Assembly: GCA_023267855.1 (NCBI GenBank)
Contig: JALNLN010000008.1
Location: 7,237 to 67,807, forward strand
Source of the DNA: Candidatus Geocrenenecus dongiae
GTDB taxonomy: Archaea; Thermoproteota; Nitrososphaeria_A; Caldarchaeales; Wolframiiraptoraceae
Direction of reading: 5' to 3'
Length of the DNA stretch: 60,571 nt
Position numbers and translations under genes: made by a program. Of this stretch, positions 8,195 to 16,737 are shown in pieces. A model generated the notes under the pieces. The model made no database searches, was not told where the DNA came from, and saw nothing but the letters and a program-made list of their open reading frames with translations. The first letter of the stretch is position 1, and every line of letters starts with the position of its first letter.

Positions 8195-9363
8195 AAGCTA
8201 TTATAGTTGGTGTTGGAGCTGTTGGATCTGTTATTTCACGTCATCTTGCAATGAGTGAAGAAGTCAGCGAGGTAATTCTTGCAGATAAGAATTATGATAG
8301 AGCTAAGAAGGTTGCATCAGATATTGGTAGGAGGAAACTTATACCCAGAAGAGTTAATGCAGCAAATATTCAGCAAGTAGCTAATCTAGCTAAGAACGTA
8401 GATGTACTAATAAATGCGACTCTCCCCAGATTCAATATACAGTTAATGAAGGCATGTCTCGAAGTTGGAGTTCATTACATCGACTTGGCAAGTGATGATC
8501 CAGATCTACAATTAAAATTCCATGAGAAATTCAAAGATGAAGGACTTACAGGAATAATATGTCTAGGTGAAGACCCGGGTCTTTCAAACATATTTGCAAG
8601 ATATGCATCAGATCAGTTAACAAAAGTTGAGTCGATAAAGATAAGGGATTGTGAGAGTAGTATAGTTAAAGGTATGAGAAGCCATCTAACACCATTATTC
8701 TCTAAAGAAGTTTACTTTAATGAATTGTTTGAAGCAGCATACATATACCAGAACGGCAGGTATAGGAAGCTTCCACCTCTAAGTGGATATGAAGAGTACG
8801 ATTTCCCTACACCGATAAATAGACTACCAGTATACGCTGTCTCACATGAAGAAGTCTTCACAATACCAAAATACATTAAAGATGTAAAGTACGTAGACTT
8901 CAAGTTATTCATACCGAGTGAAGTAGTCCAGATATTGAAGGTGTTGAAGGTAATCGGATTGCTAAGTAAGAAGAGGGTTAGAGTAGATGGACAAGAAATT
9001 ACACCACTAAAGGTTTTATTTGCAGTCTTACCAGATCCCGAGGAGCTCGTTGGAAAGGTTTCAGGGTATGCTGGTATAGCTGTAGAAGTTCAAGGGAAGA
9101 AGGGTAGGAAACGTGTAAAGTATGTGATCTACACGTTGATGAGCCATGAAGAAGCTTATAGAGAATTTGGGACAACAGCTACAGCATATTTAACTGGAAC
9201 TCCTCCCGCAGTTATAGCGATAATGCTTGGAGAAGGAGAGATAAAAGCTAGAGGTGTATATTCTCCAGAGTATCTTTCACCTAACCCAATACTCCAAAAA
9301 CTTGAAGAATACGATATACAGATACACTCAATAATAACAGAAGAAACAACACTCACCTTATAG
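8191..9363 (+). CDS. saccharopine dehydrogenase/lysine 6-dehydrogenase-like oxidoreductase
   Basis: About 390 residues. The NAD(P)-binding Rossmann motif (KAIIVGVGAVGSVISRHLA) is encoded upstream of the first in-frame ATG at 8251. An in-frame stop at 8176-8178 leaves only RGEN before it, and the only plausible initiator is CTG at 8191, with GAGGGG (8180-8185) five nt before it. Downstream are INATLPRFN (~75) and CLGEDPGLSN (~125), typical of saccharopine dehydrogenase-like proteins, and a C-terminal substrate domain. Family members act on lysine, saccharopine or related imines. The nearby polyamine transporter and aminotransferase are compatible with omega-amine catabolism, but the substrate is unknown. 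Confidence 0.8.
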   Translation: MKAIIVGVGAVGSVISRHLAMSEEVSEVILADKNYDRAKKVASDIGRRKLIPRRVNAANIQQVANLAKNVDVLINATLPRFNIQLMKACLEVGVHYIDLASDDPDLQLKFHEKFKDEGLTGIICLGEDPGLSNIFARYASDQLTKVESIKIRDCESSIVKGMRSHLTPLFSKEVYFNELFEAAYIYQNGRYRKLPPLSGYEEYDFPTPINRLPVYAVSHEEVFTIPKYIKDVKYVDFKLFIPSEVVQILKVLKVIGLLSKKRVRVDGQEITPLKVLFAVLPDPEELVGKVSGYAGIAVEVQGKKGRKRVKYVIYTLMSHEEAYREFGTTATAYLTGTPPAVIAIMLGEGEIKARGVYSPEYLSPNPILQKLEEYDIQIHSIITEETTLTL

Positions 9364-9492
9364 AAATCATAAAGTTTATGGAGAATAATTAAAAGTTTAT
9401 TCCAGTCTACTGGTAGAAGATTTTTCTAGAAGGTGGGTTCTGGCTAGGGATATATTTTTAAGATTTGCTATATCTATACATTTGGTCAACTT

Positions 9493-10116
9493 ATGAAGAG
9501 AGCGGTAGGGCTCATAACAACTGATATGAAGATTGCGAGTATGGTTCGTGAAGTAGCGTCAAAGATGAAGCTGAAGGTATTCCACGTCCTAGATGTAGGT
9601 GAGCTCCCAATACACGTAAATATCTTAATCTCAACTAGAAGTGAGAAGATAGAGAATATAGAAGGTAGAGAGATAATTTACATAGATGATTATAGAGATA
9701 TAGAAGAAGCTGTAGAGAAAGCTGTAGAAAAGCTTTCAGGTATTGGGAAGTATGAGCGAGTTATTGTTGCTATAGATCCTGGAAAAACGATTGGTGTAGC
9801 GTATACAGTTAATGGAGTGGTAATTAAGACTTGTAGATATGGAGATTTAGGAAAGATGGTTATAGATCTTAAAGATTTTCTAGAAAGACATAAAGACTCC
9901 TATGAGAAGACTGTAATAATAGGGTCGACGTCTATGATTGATGAAGCTTTAAAATTTATGGAGATTATTAGAGAACCTCTTAAAGATGTTGTTGATGTAA
10001 AGATAGAGATAGTTGATGAAGCAAAAACTTCTAGAGGGCTAATATCTAGAGAGAAGGAAGTAAGTAAAGATGAGTATTCGGCCATACTCTTATTCCTCAG
10101 GAAGAAGCATCTATAG
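9493..10116 (+). CDS. conserved archaeal protein with RNase H/RuvC-like fold signature
   Basis: 207 residues. The N-terminal ~85 residues look like a small alpha/beta domain. The C-terminal half starts with VIVAIDPGKTIGVAYTVNG (~91-109), the first strand and turn of RuvC/YqgF-type RNase H-fold proteins with its metal-binding Asp. Later acidic residues occur in IIGSTSMIDEA and VDEAKTSRG. A nuclease or resolvase-like role is possible, but the family is not confidently named. It lies 12 nt upstream of the Clp1-like gene (which starts at 10129), probably in one transcript. Confidence 0.6.
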   Translation: MKRAVGLITTDMKIASMVREVASKMKLKVFHVLDVGELPIHVNILISTRSEKIENIEGREIIYIDDYRDIEEAVEKAVEKLSGIGKYERVIVAIDPGKTIGVAYTVNGVVIKTCRYGDLGKMVIDLKDFLERHKDSYEKTVIIGSTSMIDEALKFMEIIREPLKDVVDVKIEIVDEAKTSRGLISREKEVSKDEYSAILLFLRKKHL

Positions 10117-10122
10117 GAGGTG
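10117..10122 (+). promoter_or_regulatory. Shine-Dalgarno that points to an ATT start
   Basis: GAGGTG at 10117-10122 is followed by six nt (GTTTAA) and then ATT at 10129. The same motif with 6-7 nt spacing precedes ATG, GTG or TTG starts of many genes here (for example 41996, 42856, 36454, 26289). The nearest canonical start, GTG 10168, is 45 nt away from it. Confidence 0.6.
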
Positions 10123-10128
10123 GTTTAA

Positions 10129-11331
10129 ATTCCAGTACATTTTCTAAAATATGGAAATACGTTAATAGTGAATGGTCCTGCATCAATAAGACTTATAGAA
10201 GGTAATGCAACGATTTTCGGGTGCCCACTCTCTCATAGGAAAAGTATTGTAATTAAGAGTTGGAGATCCAGACCTGTATATTCTTTAACAGATTGTAAGA
10301 TAGAGTATACTTTTGGAGAAGGTGGATCTATAGAAGAAGTTGAGGGGAACACTATTCCAAGCGAGTGGCTAAATGTTTCCCAAGCAATTTCTAGTAGAGA
10401 TAGAGTTACCGTAATGGTTATGGGTGCATCAGATTCTGGTAAAACGTCTCTCACAACTCTAATATGCAATTCTCTACTACTAAATAAGAAAGACACGGTA
10501 TTCTTCGATCTAGATCTAGGTCAATCTAATATCTGTTCTCCAACAACTATCGGATACGTAAGACTGAAAAACCCTATCCCCGATCTATCATATCTGAGAG
10601 CTGAGAACATGGATGTCGTTGGATATACTTCACCAACACCCTTAGTCATGAAACATCTAGAAGTAGCTGGAAATCTCTATAGAAAACTAAGAGAATCTTA
10701 TCCAGATTCAAGTATAGTAATAGACGTAGATGGATGGATATCAGGGGAAGCAGCAATAAAACATAAAATAGAATTGATGAAAATTCTCAACCCAGATTCC
10801 CTACTACTAATAGGCGACACCATCAAAGAAGTGGAAGAATATTGTCAAGAAAACTCTGTAGAATTCTATAAACTCCCTCCACCTATAACAGTTAGGAAGA
10901 GAAGTCTAGAAGCAAGAAGGAAGCTTAGAGAAATGATGTATGAGAGATTTCTGAGAAAATCTATTCTACGCACCATCCCATATTCATGGATTGAATTAAA
11001 GTATGTTAATGGAGAAACGAGACTCAGCAAGCTCTCATCAATAATAAACAGACTCATTACGAGATTCTCTGAAGAAAATGGAACAATACCAGAGGGAGGA
11101 TTAGAGGAATTATTCAAAGAACATAGAATAGGAGTACTCTCATATGTTTATGATACTGATTATAGGTTTGTATCTATAGGGTTACTGACTTCACTGAATT
11201 TGGAAAAAAAGTTACTGAAAATATATACGCCTTTCCAACAACAGATAAAACAAGTAGTCTTGACAAGCATACTTTTATCTATGGACGGAGTGGAATCATA
11301 CTCTTCACCACCCCACCAATACTATGACTAA
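10129..11331 (+). CDS. Clp1/Nol9/Grc3-type polynucleotide 5'-kinase
   Basis: About 400 residues. Walker A is MGASDSGKTSLTT (~100), followed by VFFDLDLGQSNICSP (~124), both characteristic of the Clp1/Grc3 family that phosphorylates RNA or DNA 5'-OH ends. The N-terminal beta domain contains NGPASIRLIEGNATIFGCPL, and homologous sequence extends upstream of GTG 10168 (YGNTLIVNGPAS). The reading frame is open only back to the TAA at 10126-10128, so translation most likely starts at ATT 10129 behind a perfect GAGGTG. The C-terminal domain may bind RNA. It may act in tRNA or rRNA maturation; this is inferred from the family. Confidence 0.82.
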   Translation: MPVHFLKYGNTLIVNGPASIRLIEGNATIFGCPLSHRKSIVIKSWRSRPVYSLTDCKIEYTFGEGGSIEEVEGNTIPSEWLNVSQAISSRDRVTVMVMGASDSGKTSLTTLICNSLLLNKKDTVFFDLDLGQSNICSPTTIGYVRLKNPIPDLSYLRAENMDVVGYTSPTPLVMKHLEVAGNLYRKLRESYPDSSIVIDVDGWISGEAAIKHKIELMKILNPDSLLLIGDTIKEVEEYCQENSVEFYKLPPPITVRKRSLEARRKLREMMYERFLRKSILRTIPYSWIELKYVNGETRLSKLSSIINRLITRFSEENGTIPEGGLEELFKEHRIGVLSYVYDTDYRFVSIGLLTSLNLEKKLLKIYTPFQQQIKQVVLTSILLSMDGVESYSSPPHQYYD

Positions 11332-11388
11332 AATCTATTTTCGATAGTAGGTTCTTTCTCTAGATCTATTTTATTCTTTATCTTAAGA

Positions 11389-12204
11389 TTAAGATAAGAG
11401 TTTTCTACCTATCCTTAAAGCTATCTCTTCAGGTTCCGCAAGTTCTATCTTAAACCCTAAGAAATCTAGCTTAGATGTTAGAGAAACGATTTGCGGTGGT
11501 ATGAGTCTACATTCGTTGAGTAGTTCTAGTTTTGTCAGAATTTCTTCTGCTGGACCATCATCTACAACTCTACCTCTACTCATCAACACTATTCTTGGGC
11601 GTAGATCTGATATAAACTCAACATCATGTGAAGAAATGATTACTGTTTTTCCTTGTAGATTGATCTGTCTTATTATCTGAATCATTTTCTCTTTCTGTAT
11701 TATGTCTTGACCAACTGTGGGTTCGTCGAGAGCGATAACTTTCGGAGACCATGCGAGCACGATTGCTAATGCAAGCCTCTTCTTCTCACCGCCACTAAGT
11801 AGAAATGGAGATTTATCTCTATACTCTTCAAGCTCCATCAACTTTAAAGCCCACTCTACTCTCTTATTTACAACTTCTTCACTATATCCAAAGTTTTTTA
11901 GAGCGAAGGCTATTTCCTCCCATACTGTTGGTGAGAAGAACATTTCTTCAGCATTCTGGAAAACTATCCCAACGATTTTTGAAAGTGAAGCTACAGTAGA
12001 GTTCCTAGTATCTATTCCATCTACTACAACGTTTCCAGAAGTAGGTTTTAAGAGACCGTTTAAATGTTTTATCAGAGTTGTTTTTCCTGCACCATTCTCC
12101 CCCATAAGTGCTACTACTTCTCCCTCCTTAACCTCAAGATTCACATTATCTAACGCCTTTACACCACTGGGGTAAACGTAGCTAACGTTCCTGAAGACTA
12201 TCAT
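11389..12204 (-). CDS. ECF/cobalt-type transporter ATPase (EcfA/CbiO-like)
   Basis: 271 residues. Walker A GENGAGKTTL (~35), VGIVFQNAEEMFFSPTVWEE (Q-loop, ~80), signature LLSGGEKKRLALAI (~138) and Walker B KVIALDEPTVGQD are all intact, with a SSHDVEF switch His. It follows a second ATPase gene by six nt, the normal arrangement of EcfA1/EcfA2 pairs that power energy-coupling-factor vitamin or metal importers. No transmembrane EcfT or substrate-binding S subunit gene is visible in the window; downstream the operon ends against a convergent gene. Confidence 0.88.
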   Translation of the reverse strand: MIVFRNVSYVYPSGVKALDNVNLEVKEGEVVALMGENGAGKTTLIKHLNGLLKPTSGNVVVDGIDTRNSTVASLSKIVGIVFQNAEEMFFSPTVWEEIAFALKNFGYSEEVVNKRVEWALKLMELEEYRDKSPFLLSGGEKKRLALAIVLAWSPKVIALDEPTVGQDIIQKEKMIQIIRQINLQGKTVIISSHDVEFISDLRPRIVLMSRGRVVDDGPAEEILTKLELLNECRLIPPQIVSLTSKLDFLGFKIELAEPEEIALRIGRKLLS

Positions 12205-12210
12205 ATGTGC

Positions 12211-13053
12211 TCAACCCTTTAAACTACGTAGAATGTTAACAAACTCATCTACAGAGAGAGGTGTTGGGAGAGGGTTTTTGATAATCTTTCTAAGAGTGTT
12301 TGAAACTCTAACAAGTTTCGGTATAGCAACACCGTGAACTCTTAGATCGTATTTCTCTAATACTTGTCTAGGATCTCCATCTAATGCGATCTCTCCATCC
12401 TCGATCACGACAATCCTGCTAATGTAGGGTAATAGCATATCTATCCTATGCTCTGTAATCACAATTGTTAAACCATGTCTTCGGTTCAACTCAGCTATCA
12501 ATTCTACTAACTGTTTTGCAGAGACTGGATCTAGAGAACTCGTTGGCTCATCCAACAACATTACCTTAGGCTTCATGGCTAATATAGATGCTATAGCAAC
12601 TTTCTGCTTCTGACCACTAGATAACTCTACGGGAGATCTCTCTCTAAGATCTTCTATTCCAAGTACTTTAATAGCCCAGTCAACTCTCTCTCTAATTTCC
12701 TCTCTCGGTAAAGCTATATTCTCTAATGCGAAAGCTATGTCTGCTTCTACAGATAATGCGAAGAGCTGGTTATCTGGGTTCTGGAAAACCATTCCTGCAT
12801 ATTGAGATAGAATGTATGGTGGATATTCACGGGTATCGAGTCCGCAAACTTCCACTTTTCCTTTAAACTCTCCTTCATAGAAATGTGGTATGAGACCATT
12901 AAAACATTTAAGTAGTGTTGATTTACCGCATCCGCTTTTCCCAGCTATGAGGACGAACTCTCCTTCTTCAACTTCTAGACATATATTCCGTAAAACCCAT
13001 TGATCGCTACCAGCATACTTAAACCATAAGTCCTCGACATCTATGAGCTTCAT
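12211..13053 (-). CDS. ECF/cobalt-type transporter ATPase (EcfA/CbiO-like, second copy)
   Basis: 280 residues. Walker A AGKSGCGKSTLLKC (~38), MVFQNPDNQLFALSV (~89), signature ELSSGQKQKVAIAS (~142), Walker B VMLLDEPTSSLDP and switch ITEHRIDM. The NPDNQ variant of the Q-loop is typical of the ECF A-components. ATG 13053 overlaps the TGA/TAA end of the DHH gene by four nt, so prefoldin, DHH protein and both ATPases form one coupled operon. The substrate is unknown. Confidence 0.88.
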   Translation of the reverse strand: MKLIDVEDLWFKYAGSDQWVLRNICLEVEEGEFVLIAGKSGCGKSTLLKCFNGLIPHFYEGEFKGKVEVCGLDTREYPPYILSQYAGMVFQNPDNQLFALSVEADIAFALENIALPREEIRERVDWAIKVLGIEDLRERSPVELSSGQKQKVAIASILAMKPKVMLLDEPTSSLDPVSAKQLVELIAELNRRHGLTIVITEHRIDMLLPYISRIVVIEDGEIALDGDPRQVLEKYDLRVHGVAIPKLVRVSNTLRKIIKNPLPTPLSVDEFVNILRSLKG

Positions 13054-14075
13054 GGTTTAACCACCTCCAGATTCTTCTTAAGTTTTGTTGAGAGTATCTC
13101 TAGCACAGTGTTTAAGACATCTTCTATACTAGCTTTACAAGTGAAGTGAGCAGCACAAGCATGCCCTCCACCGTAGCCATTAAATTTTCCCGCAACCTTC
13201 TCAGCTAAATCTACACCAACATTCAACCCAGTCTTCTCACATAAATCGTTTACAGCTCTAATAGATGCTGATAGAATTCCCTCTTCTCTACCACCTACAG
13301 CTATAGCTATGTGTGCGCCGAGAGAGATTAACGCCCTCGCTACAGAACTCTGGAATGCACTAACCTCTGTGAAAGCAAAAACCCATTCCTCAAATCTATA
13401 CACCTTCATCCTCATAGCTGCTTTAAGCCTAGCTATCCTCTCAGAGATATCTAACCCATGTTCTAGAGATGATAAAATACTCGAAGGATTAATTCCAATA
13501 GATATGAGTTTGCAGAGTTTACGGGTAGATTCTTCATCCGCTATCATTAATCTAGCTGTATCATAGTATATCCCGATAAACAAAGCTTCAGCTTCTCTTA
13601 AACCGATACTGTATCCAATATATTCCACCAAATCGTACATTATCTCTGATACAGACTGGTACAACTCGTTTGAGAATACCTTAACATGCTTAGGATACTT
13701 GTTCACAGTCCCAGAATGATGATCCAATACTATCACAAATCTATCTAGAATAGATAGTATGTCTATGTGTCGACCGAGTTGTTCAGGTGATCCAGCATCA
13801 ACTACGAAATAAGCTTCAGCATCTTTAGGAACGTCTTCCAATACATTTAGAGATAGATAAGTAAGAATAGGTTTAATATGTGCCGTAGGTTCTTCTGGAA
13901 CAACCACATCAACCAGCTTCACTTTTAACTTCTTTAACAATAATTCTCTCAACACATATGCAGAAGCAATAGAATCTGGATCTCCACCTACATGTGTTAA
14001 TATAACAACTTGTCCAAGCCCTTCAACTTCTCTCAGCGTTTTAGCTATGAGTGCTATCAGCTCAGGATCTCTCAT
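13050..14075 (-). CDS. DHH-DHHA1 family phosphoesterase
   Basis: 341 residues. The DHH-domain motifs are THVGGDPDSIAS (~24), YFVVDAGSP (~88) and the name-giving VLDHHSG (~115); the C-terminal DHHA1 domain carries GKFNGYGGGHACAAH (~303). This is the architecture of NrnA/RecJ-like nanoRNases and c-di-AMP or pAp phosphodiesterases. In archaea such proteins commonly sit beside prefoldin-beta, as here (four-nt overlap). The exact substrate (short RNA, cyclic dinucleotide or DNA) cannot be read from the sequence. Confidence 0.85.
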   Translation of the reverse strand: MRDPELIALIAKTLREVEGLGQVVILTHVGGDPDSIASAYVLRELLLKKLKVKLVDVVVPEEPTAHIKPILTYLSLNVLEDVPKDAEAYFVVDAGSPEQLGRHIDILSILDRFVIVLDHHSGTVNKYPKHVKVFSNELYQSVSEIMYDLVEYIGYSIGLREAEALFIGIYYDTARLMIADEESTRKLCKLISIGINPSSILSSLEHGLDISERIARLKAAMRMKVYRFEEWVFAFTEVSAFQSSVARALISLGAHIAIAVGGREEGILSASIRAVNDLCEKTGLNVGVDLAEKVAGKFNGYGGGHACAAHFTCKASIEDVLNTVLEILSTKLKKNLEVVKP

Positions 14076-14437
14076 GTTAATTTTTTCTCAGAGAGAGCTG
14101 CCTGCAATTCTTTCTGTAGTGAATCGAGCTGACTTCTAGTTCTCTGTTCTTGCTTCTCTAGTATCTTTAACCTAGTTTCTGTAAGCTCTTTCTTCTCATT
14201 TAATTCTTGTAGAAGCTTCTGTTTAGAAGATTGTACAAGTACCGGTCCTACAGCTTTATAGACTATTACATCATCTGTAGATTTCTCAAGTTCATCTATT
14301 GCATTCTTTACCTCTATAAGCTCAACTTCAAGCCTCTGCTTCTCTACAAGAATCATATTCAATGTTTGCTGGAGTTGTTGTAATCTTACTATCTGTTGTT
14401 GTATGCTTGGAGGAATCTCACCTTCTTTAATCGCCAA
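14072..14437 (-). CDS. pfdB: prefoldin subunit beta
   Basis: 121 residues. Two long coiled-coil helices (~10-50 and ~75-118) flank a short beta hairpin region (VIVYKAVGPVLVQS, ~58-71), the layout of archaeal prefoldin beta. Archaeal prefoldin is an alpha2-beta4 hexamer that captures unfolded proteins and passes them to the thermosome. The alpha subunit is not in the window. It is the first gene of a minus-strand operon with the DHH phosphoesterase. Confidence 0.93.
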   Translation of the reverse strand: MAIKEGEIPPSIQQQIVRLQQLQQTLNMILVEKQRLEVELIEVKNAIDELEKSTDDVIVYKAVGPVLVQSSKQKLLQELNEKKELTETRLKILEKQEQRTRSQLDSLQKELQAALSEKKLT

Positions 14438-14649
14438 CCTTTCACCCTAGTATCTAGATAACTACTCATCTTTATAAAAATGTAATTGCTTCACTAATCT
14501 ATACCACAATAACATTACCAGAGTCTCCAGTAAGAAATTCTAAACTCTTCTCAATATGTTCTTAGATGAGATTTATTCATTTTTAACCAGGATCTTAAGG
14601 CTTATTCTTAATATGCTACCTTTAACATATATTTTGCTGGAGTTGGTGT

Positions 14650-15009
14650 ATGGGTCGTAGAAGGAGGAAGATTGTTAAGAAGAAGATTGTTAAGCCCCCT
14701 CCAAAAATCTTCATGTGCCCTAAATGTAATGTTGAAGCTGTTACCGTAAACCATATTGAAGGTGAAGATTACGTTGAGGTTAAATGTACGAATTGCGGCG
14801 TCAGCGCTAAGGTTAGATGGTATCCAGCATATTTACCTGTAGATGCTTATGCAGAATTCTATGATATAGTTACTGGAGCTAAGAAACCTATAGAAGTAGT
14901 TGTGGAACAATCTCATGAACAATATGAAGAAAAAATGGGGACAGTTATCGAGGACAACGTTACCCTAGAAGAAGCCTCCGACGAGACTGAAGATTTAGGA
15001 GAAGATTAG
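14650..15009 (+). CDS. Elf1-type zinc-ribbon transcription elongation factor
   Basis: 119 residues. A basic N-terminal tail (GRRRRKIVKKKIVK) precedes a zinc ribbon with CPKC (~23) and CTNC (~46), then WYPAYLPVDAYAEFYD, all typical of Elf1. The last ~30 residues are acidic and extend beyond the usual domain. Elf1 binds RNA polymerase during elongation. Its presence supports an affiliation with TACK or Asgard archaea rather than most Euryarchaeota (inference). The ATG lies close behind GGAGTTGGTG. Confidence 0.85.
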   Translation: MGRRRRKIVKKKIVKPPPKIFMCPKCNVEAVTVNHIEGEDYVEVKCTNCGVSAKVRWYPAYLPVDAYAEFYDIVTGAKKPIEVVVEQSHEQYEEKMGTVIEDNVTLEEASDETEDLGED

Positions 15010-15056
15010 AATAGTAATGATAAAATAAATATAATGGAATCAATGAGTAAATTGTA

Positions 15057-15827
15057 ATGTCAAGTATCTTGAAGCATGTTAGGATTGGACGTGTAGAGAG
15101 TTACATACTAGAGAAACTCGAAGAAGGACCTGTACATATGACTCTTCTAGATCCTGAGAGTATCGGGATTGGGAGAGCTACTAGACTGGCGAAGATAGTT
15201 GAAGAAGAAGGGAGCTCAGCTATAATGGTTGGCGGGTCAACAGTATCTTCACAATACGAGATGGATGAATTTGTAAGCACGTTAAAGAAGAATATAGACA
15301 TCCCCATCATAATTTTCCCAAATAACGTACAAGCTTTAACAAAATATGCTGATGCAGTCTGGTACATGTCTCTCTTAAACTCCTTAGAATGGTACTACAT
15401 TATAGGCGCACAGATGCAGGCAGCACCATTCATAAAGAAATACAAGATAGAAGCGATCCCTCTAGCATACATCGTATTTAGAGGTGATACAGCTGTCTCA
15501 GCTATCGGGAGAGCTCTACCAATACCTGACAATCAACCAGAGATCGTTGTAGCCTATGGATTAGCTGCACAATATCTTGGTTACAGATTTCTTTATCTTG
15601 AAGCTGGATCTGGAGCTCCTTCACCGATACCTTCTAGAATAGTCAAGATCGTGAAAGAGTATGTTGAAATACCTGTAATTGTAGGTGGTGGGATAAGAAC
15701 ATCTGAACAAGCTAGAGAACTAGTGGAGGCTGGTGCAGATATAATAGTTACTGGAACATTAGCAGAAGAAGATATTGATAAGCTTAGAAGACTCATACAG
15801 ACTATCAAGAACTATAAGAGACGTTAA
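15057..15827 (+). CDS. geranylgeranylglyceryl phosphate synthase
   Basis: 256 residues of a TIM barrel. MTLLDPES (~23) is the first strand, VVAYGLAAQYLGYRFLYLEAGSGAP (two pieces, ~165-190) is the prenyl- and phosphate-binding region, and VGGGIRTSEQA (~215) and VTGTL close the barrel. The enzyme joins geranylgeranyl diphosphate to sn-glycerol-1-phosphate, the first committed ether bond of archaeal membrane lipids. A TATA-like AAATAAATA ~30 nt upstream suggests a short or absent leader. Confidence 0.93.
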   Translation: MSSILKHVRIGRVESYILEKLEEGPVHMTLLDPESIGIGRATRLAKIVEEEGSSAIMVGGSTVSSQYEMDEFVSTLKKNIDIPIIIFPNNVQALTKYADAVWYMSLLNSLEWYYIIGAQMQAAPFIKKYKIEAIPLAYIVFRGDTAVSAIGRALPIPDNQPEIVVAYGLAAQYLGYRFLYLEAGSGAPSPIPSRIVKIVKEYVEIPVIVGGGIRTSEQARELVEAGADIIVTGTLAEEDIDKLRRLIQTIKNYKRR

Positions 15828-15932
15828 CAGCGATGCTTAAATCATCGATCTAAAGATTGTTATCAGAAACCTCTTAAACTTTTAGGTTAAAAGTAATAAT
15901 TATATCTAGCCTCATATTTAATAGAGTGTAGA

Positions 15933-16682
15933 TTGGGATTGGATGTTACAGACAGGATCTCAACAGGTATACCGAAGCTAGATCAGATGCTTGGTGGAGG
16001 CTTTATTAGAGGTAGGACTTATCTCGTTACAGGCGAGACAGGTGTTGGAAAAACCATACTTAGCTTACAATTTATTCTCGAAGGTTTAAGGCAGAATGAA
16101 TTCGCCATATATGTCTCTTTAGATGAAAGGATTGATGGTGTATTGAATGGCGCTCTCTCACTTGGATGGGATTTCTGGGAATACATTAATCGTGGTATGT
16201 TCTTTCCATTTGAGTTCCGTTTATTCACATCCGATTTAAAGAGGTTTGGAAAAGAGAGTAGAACGTTTGTAGAAGCTATCGAGAAGATAGCTCGTGGTAG
16301 ACCTATAAGTAGAATAGTTCTCGACCCGATCTCAGCTCTAGCGTTAGGAGCTAGAGAAGAATTCATAGTCAGAGAGTATCTCAGAGAGATAATAAACATG
16401 CTTGAAGAAAAGCTTGGAGCTACAACACTTCTTACATGTGACATCCCTACAGGCTCAACTAAACTTAGTAGATTTGGATTTGAAGAATTCCTATCTTCGG
16501 GAGTTATAGTTTTAGGTGTAGTGAGGTTTAAAGGAAAACTTCTGAAAACGATATATGTGAGGAAGATGCGTTGGTCTAATGCAGACAGCTCGATCTACGT
16601 ATTTGAGATAAGACCTGGAGAAGGGATAGTTATAAAAGAACCATTATCAGAACAACTTGATACTATGGAGCTTCAATTGTAA
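15933..16682 (+). CDS. KaiC/RadA-like RecA-fold ATPase
   Basis: 249 residues from TTG. GIPKLDQMLGGGF (~13) followed by Walker A GETGVGKTI (~33) and Walker B RIVLDPISAL (~126) define a single KaiC-like domain, as in the many archaeal RAD55-type ATPases. It lacks the second KaiC domain and any recombinase DNA-binding insert. Role unknown; such proteins can act in signalling, motility control or DNA metabolism. Confidence 0.82.
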   Translation: MGLDVTDRISTGIPKLDQMLGGGFIRGRTYLVTGETGVGKTILSLQFILEGLRQNEFAIYVSLDERIDGVLNGALSLGWDFWEYINRGMFFPFEFRLFTSDLKRFGKESRTFVEAIEKIARGRPISRIVLDPISALALGAREEFIVREYLREIINMLEEKLGATTLLTCDIPTGSTKLSRFGFEEFLSSGVIVLGVVRFKGKLLKTIYVRKMRWSNADSSIYVFEIRPGEGIVIKEPLSEQLDTMELQL

Positions 16683-16737
16683 TTAAGATACAGCTATATA
16701 GTATATAGAACATTATATGATCTGGTGGAGAAGATAA

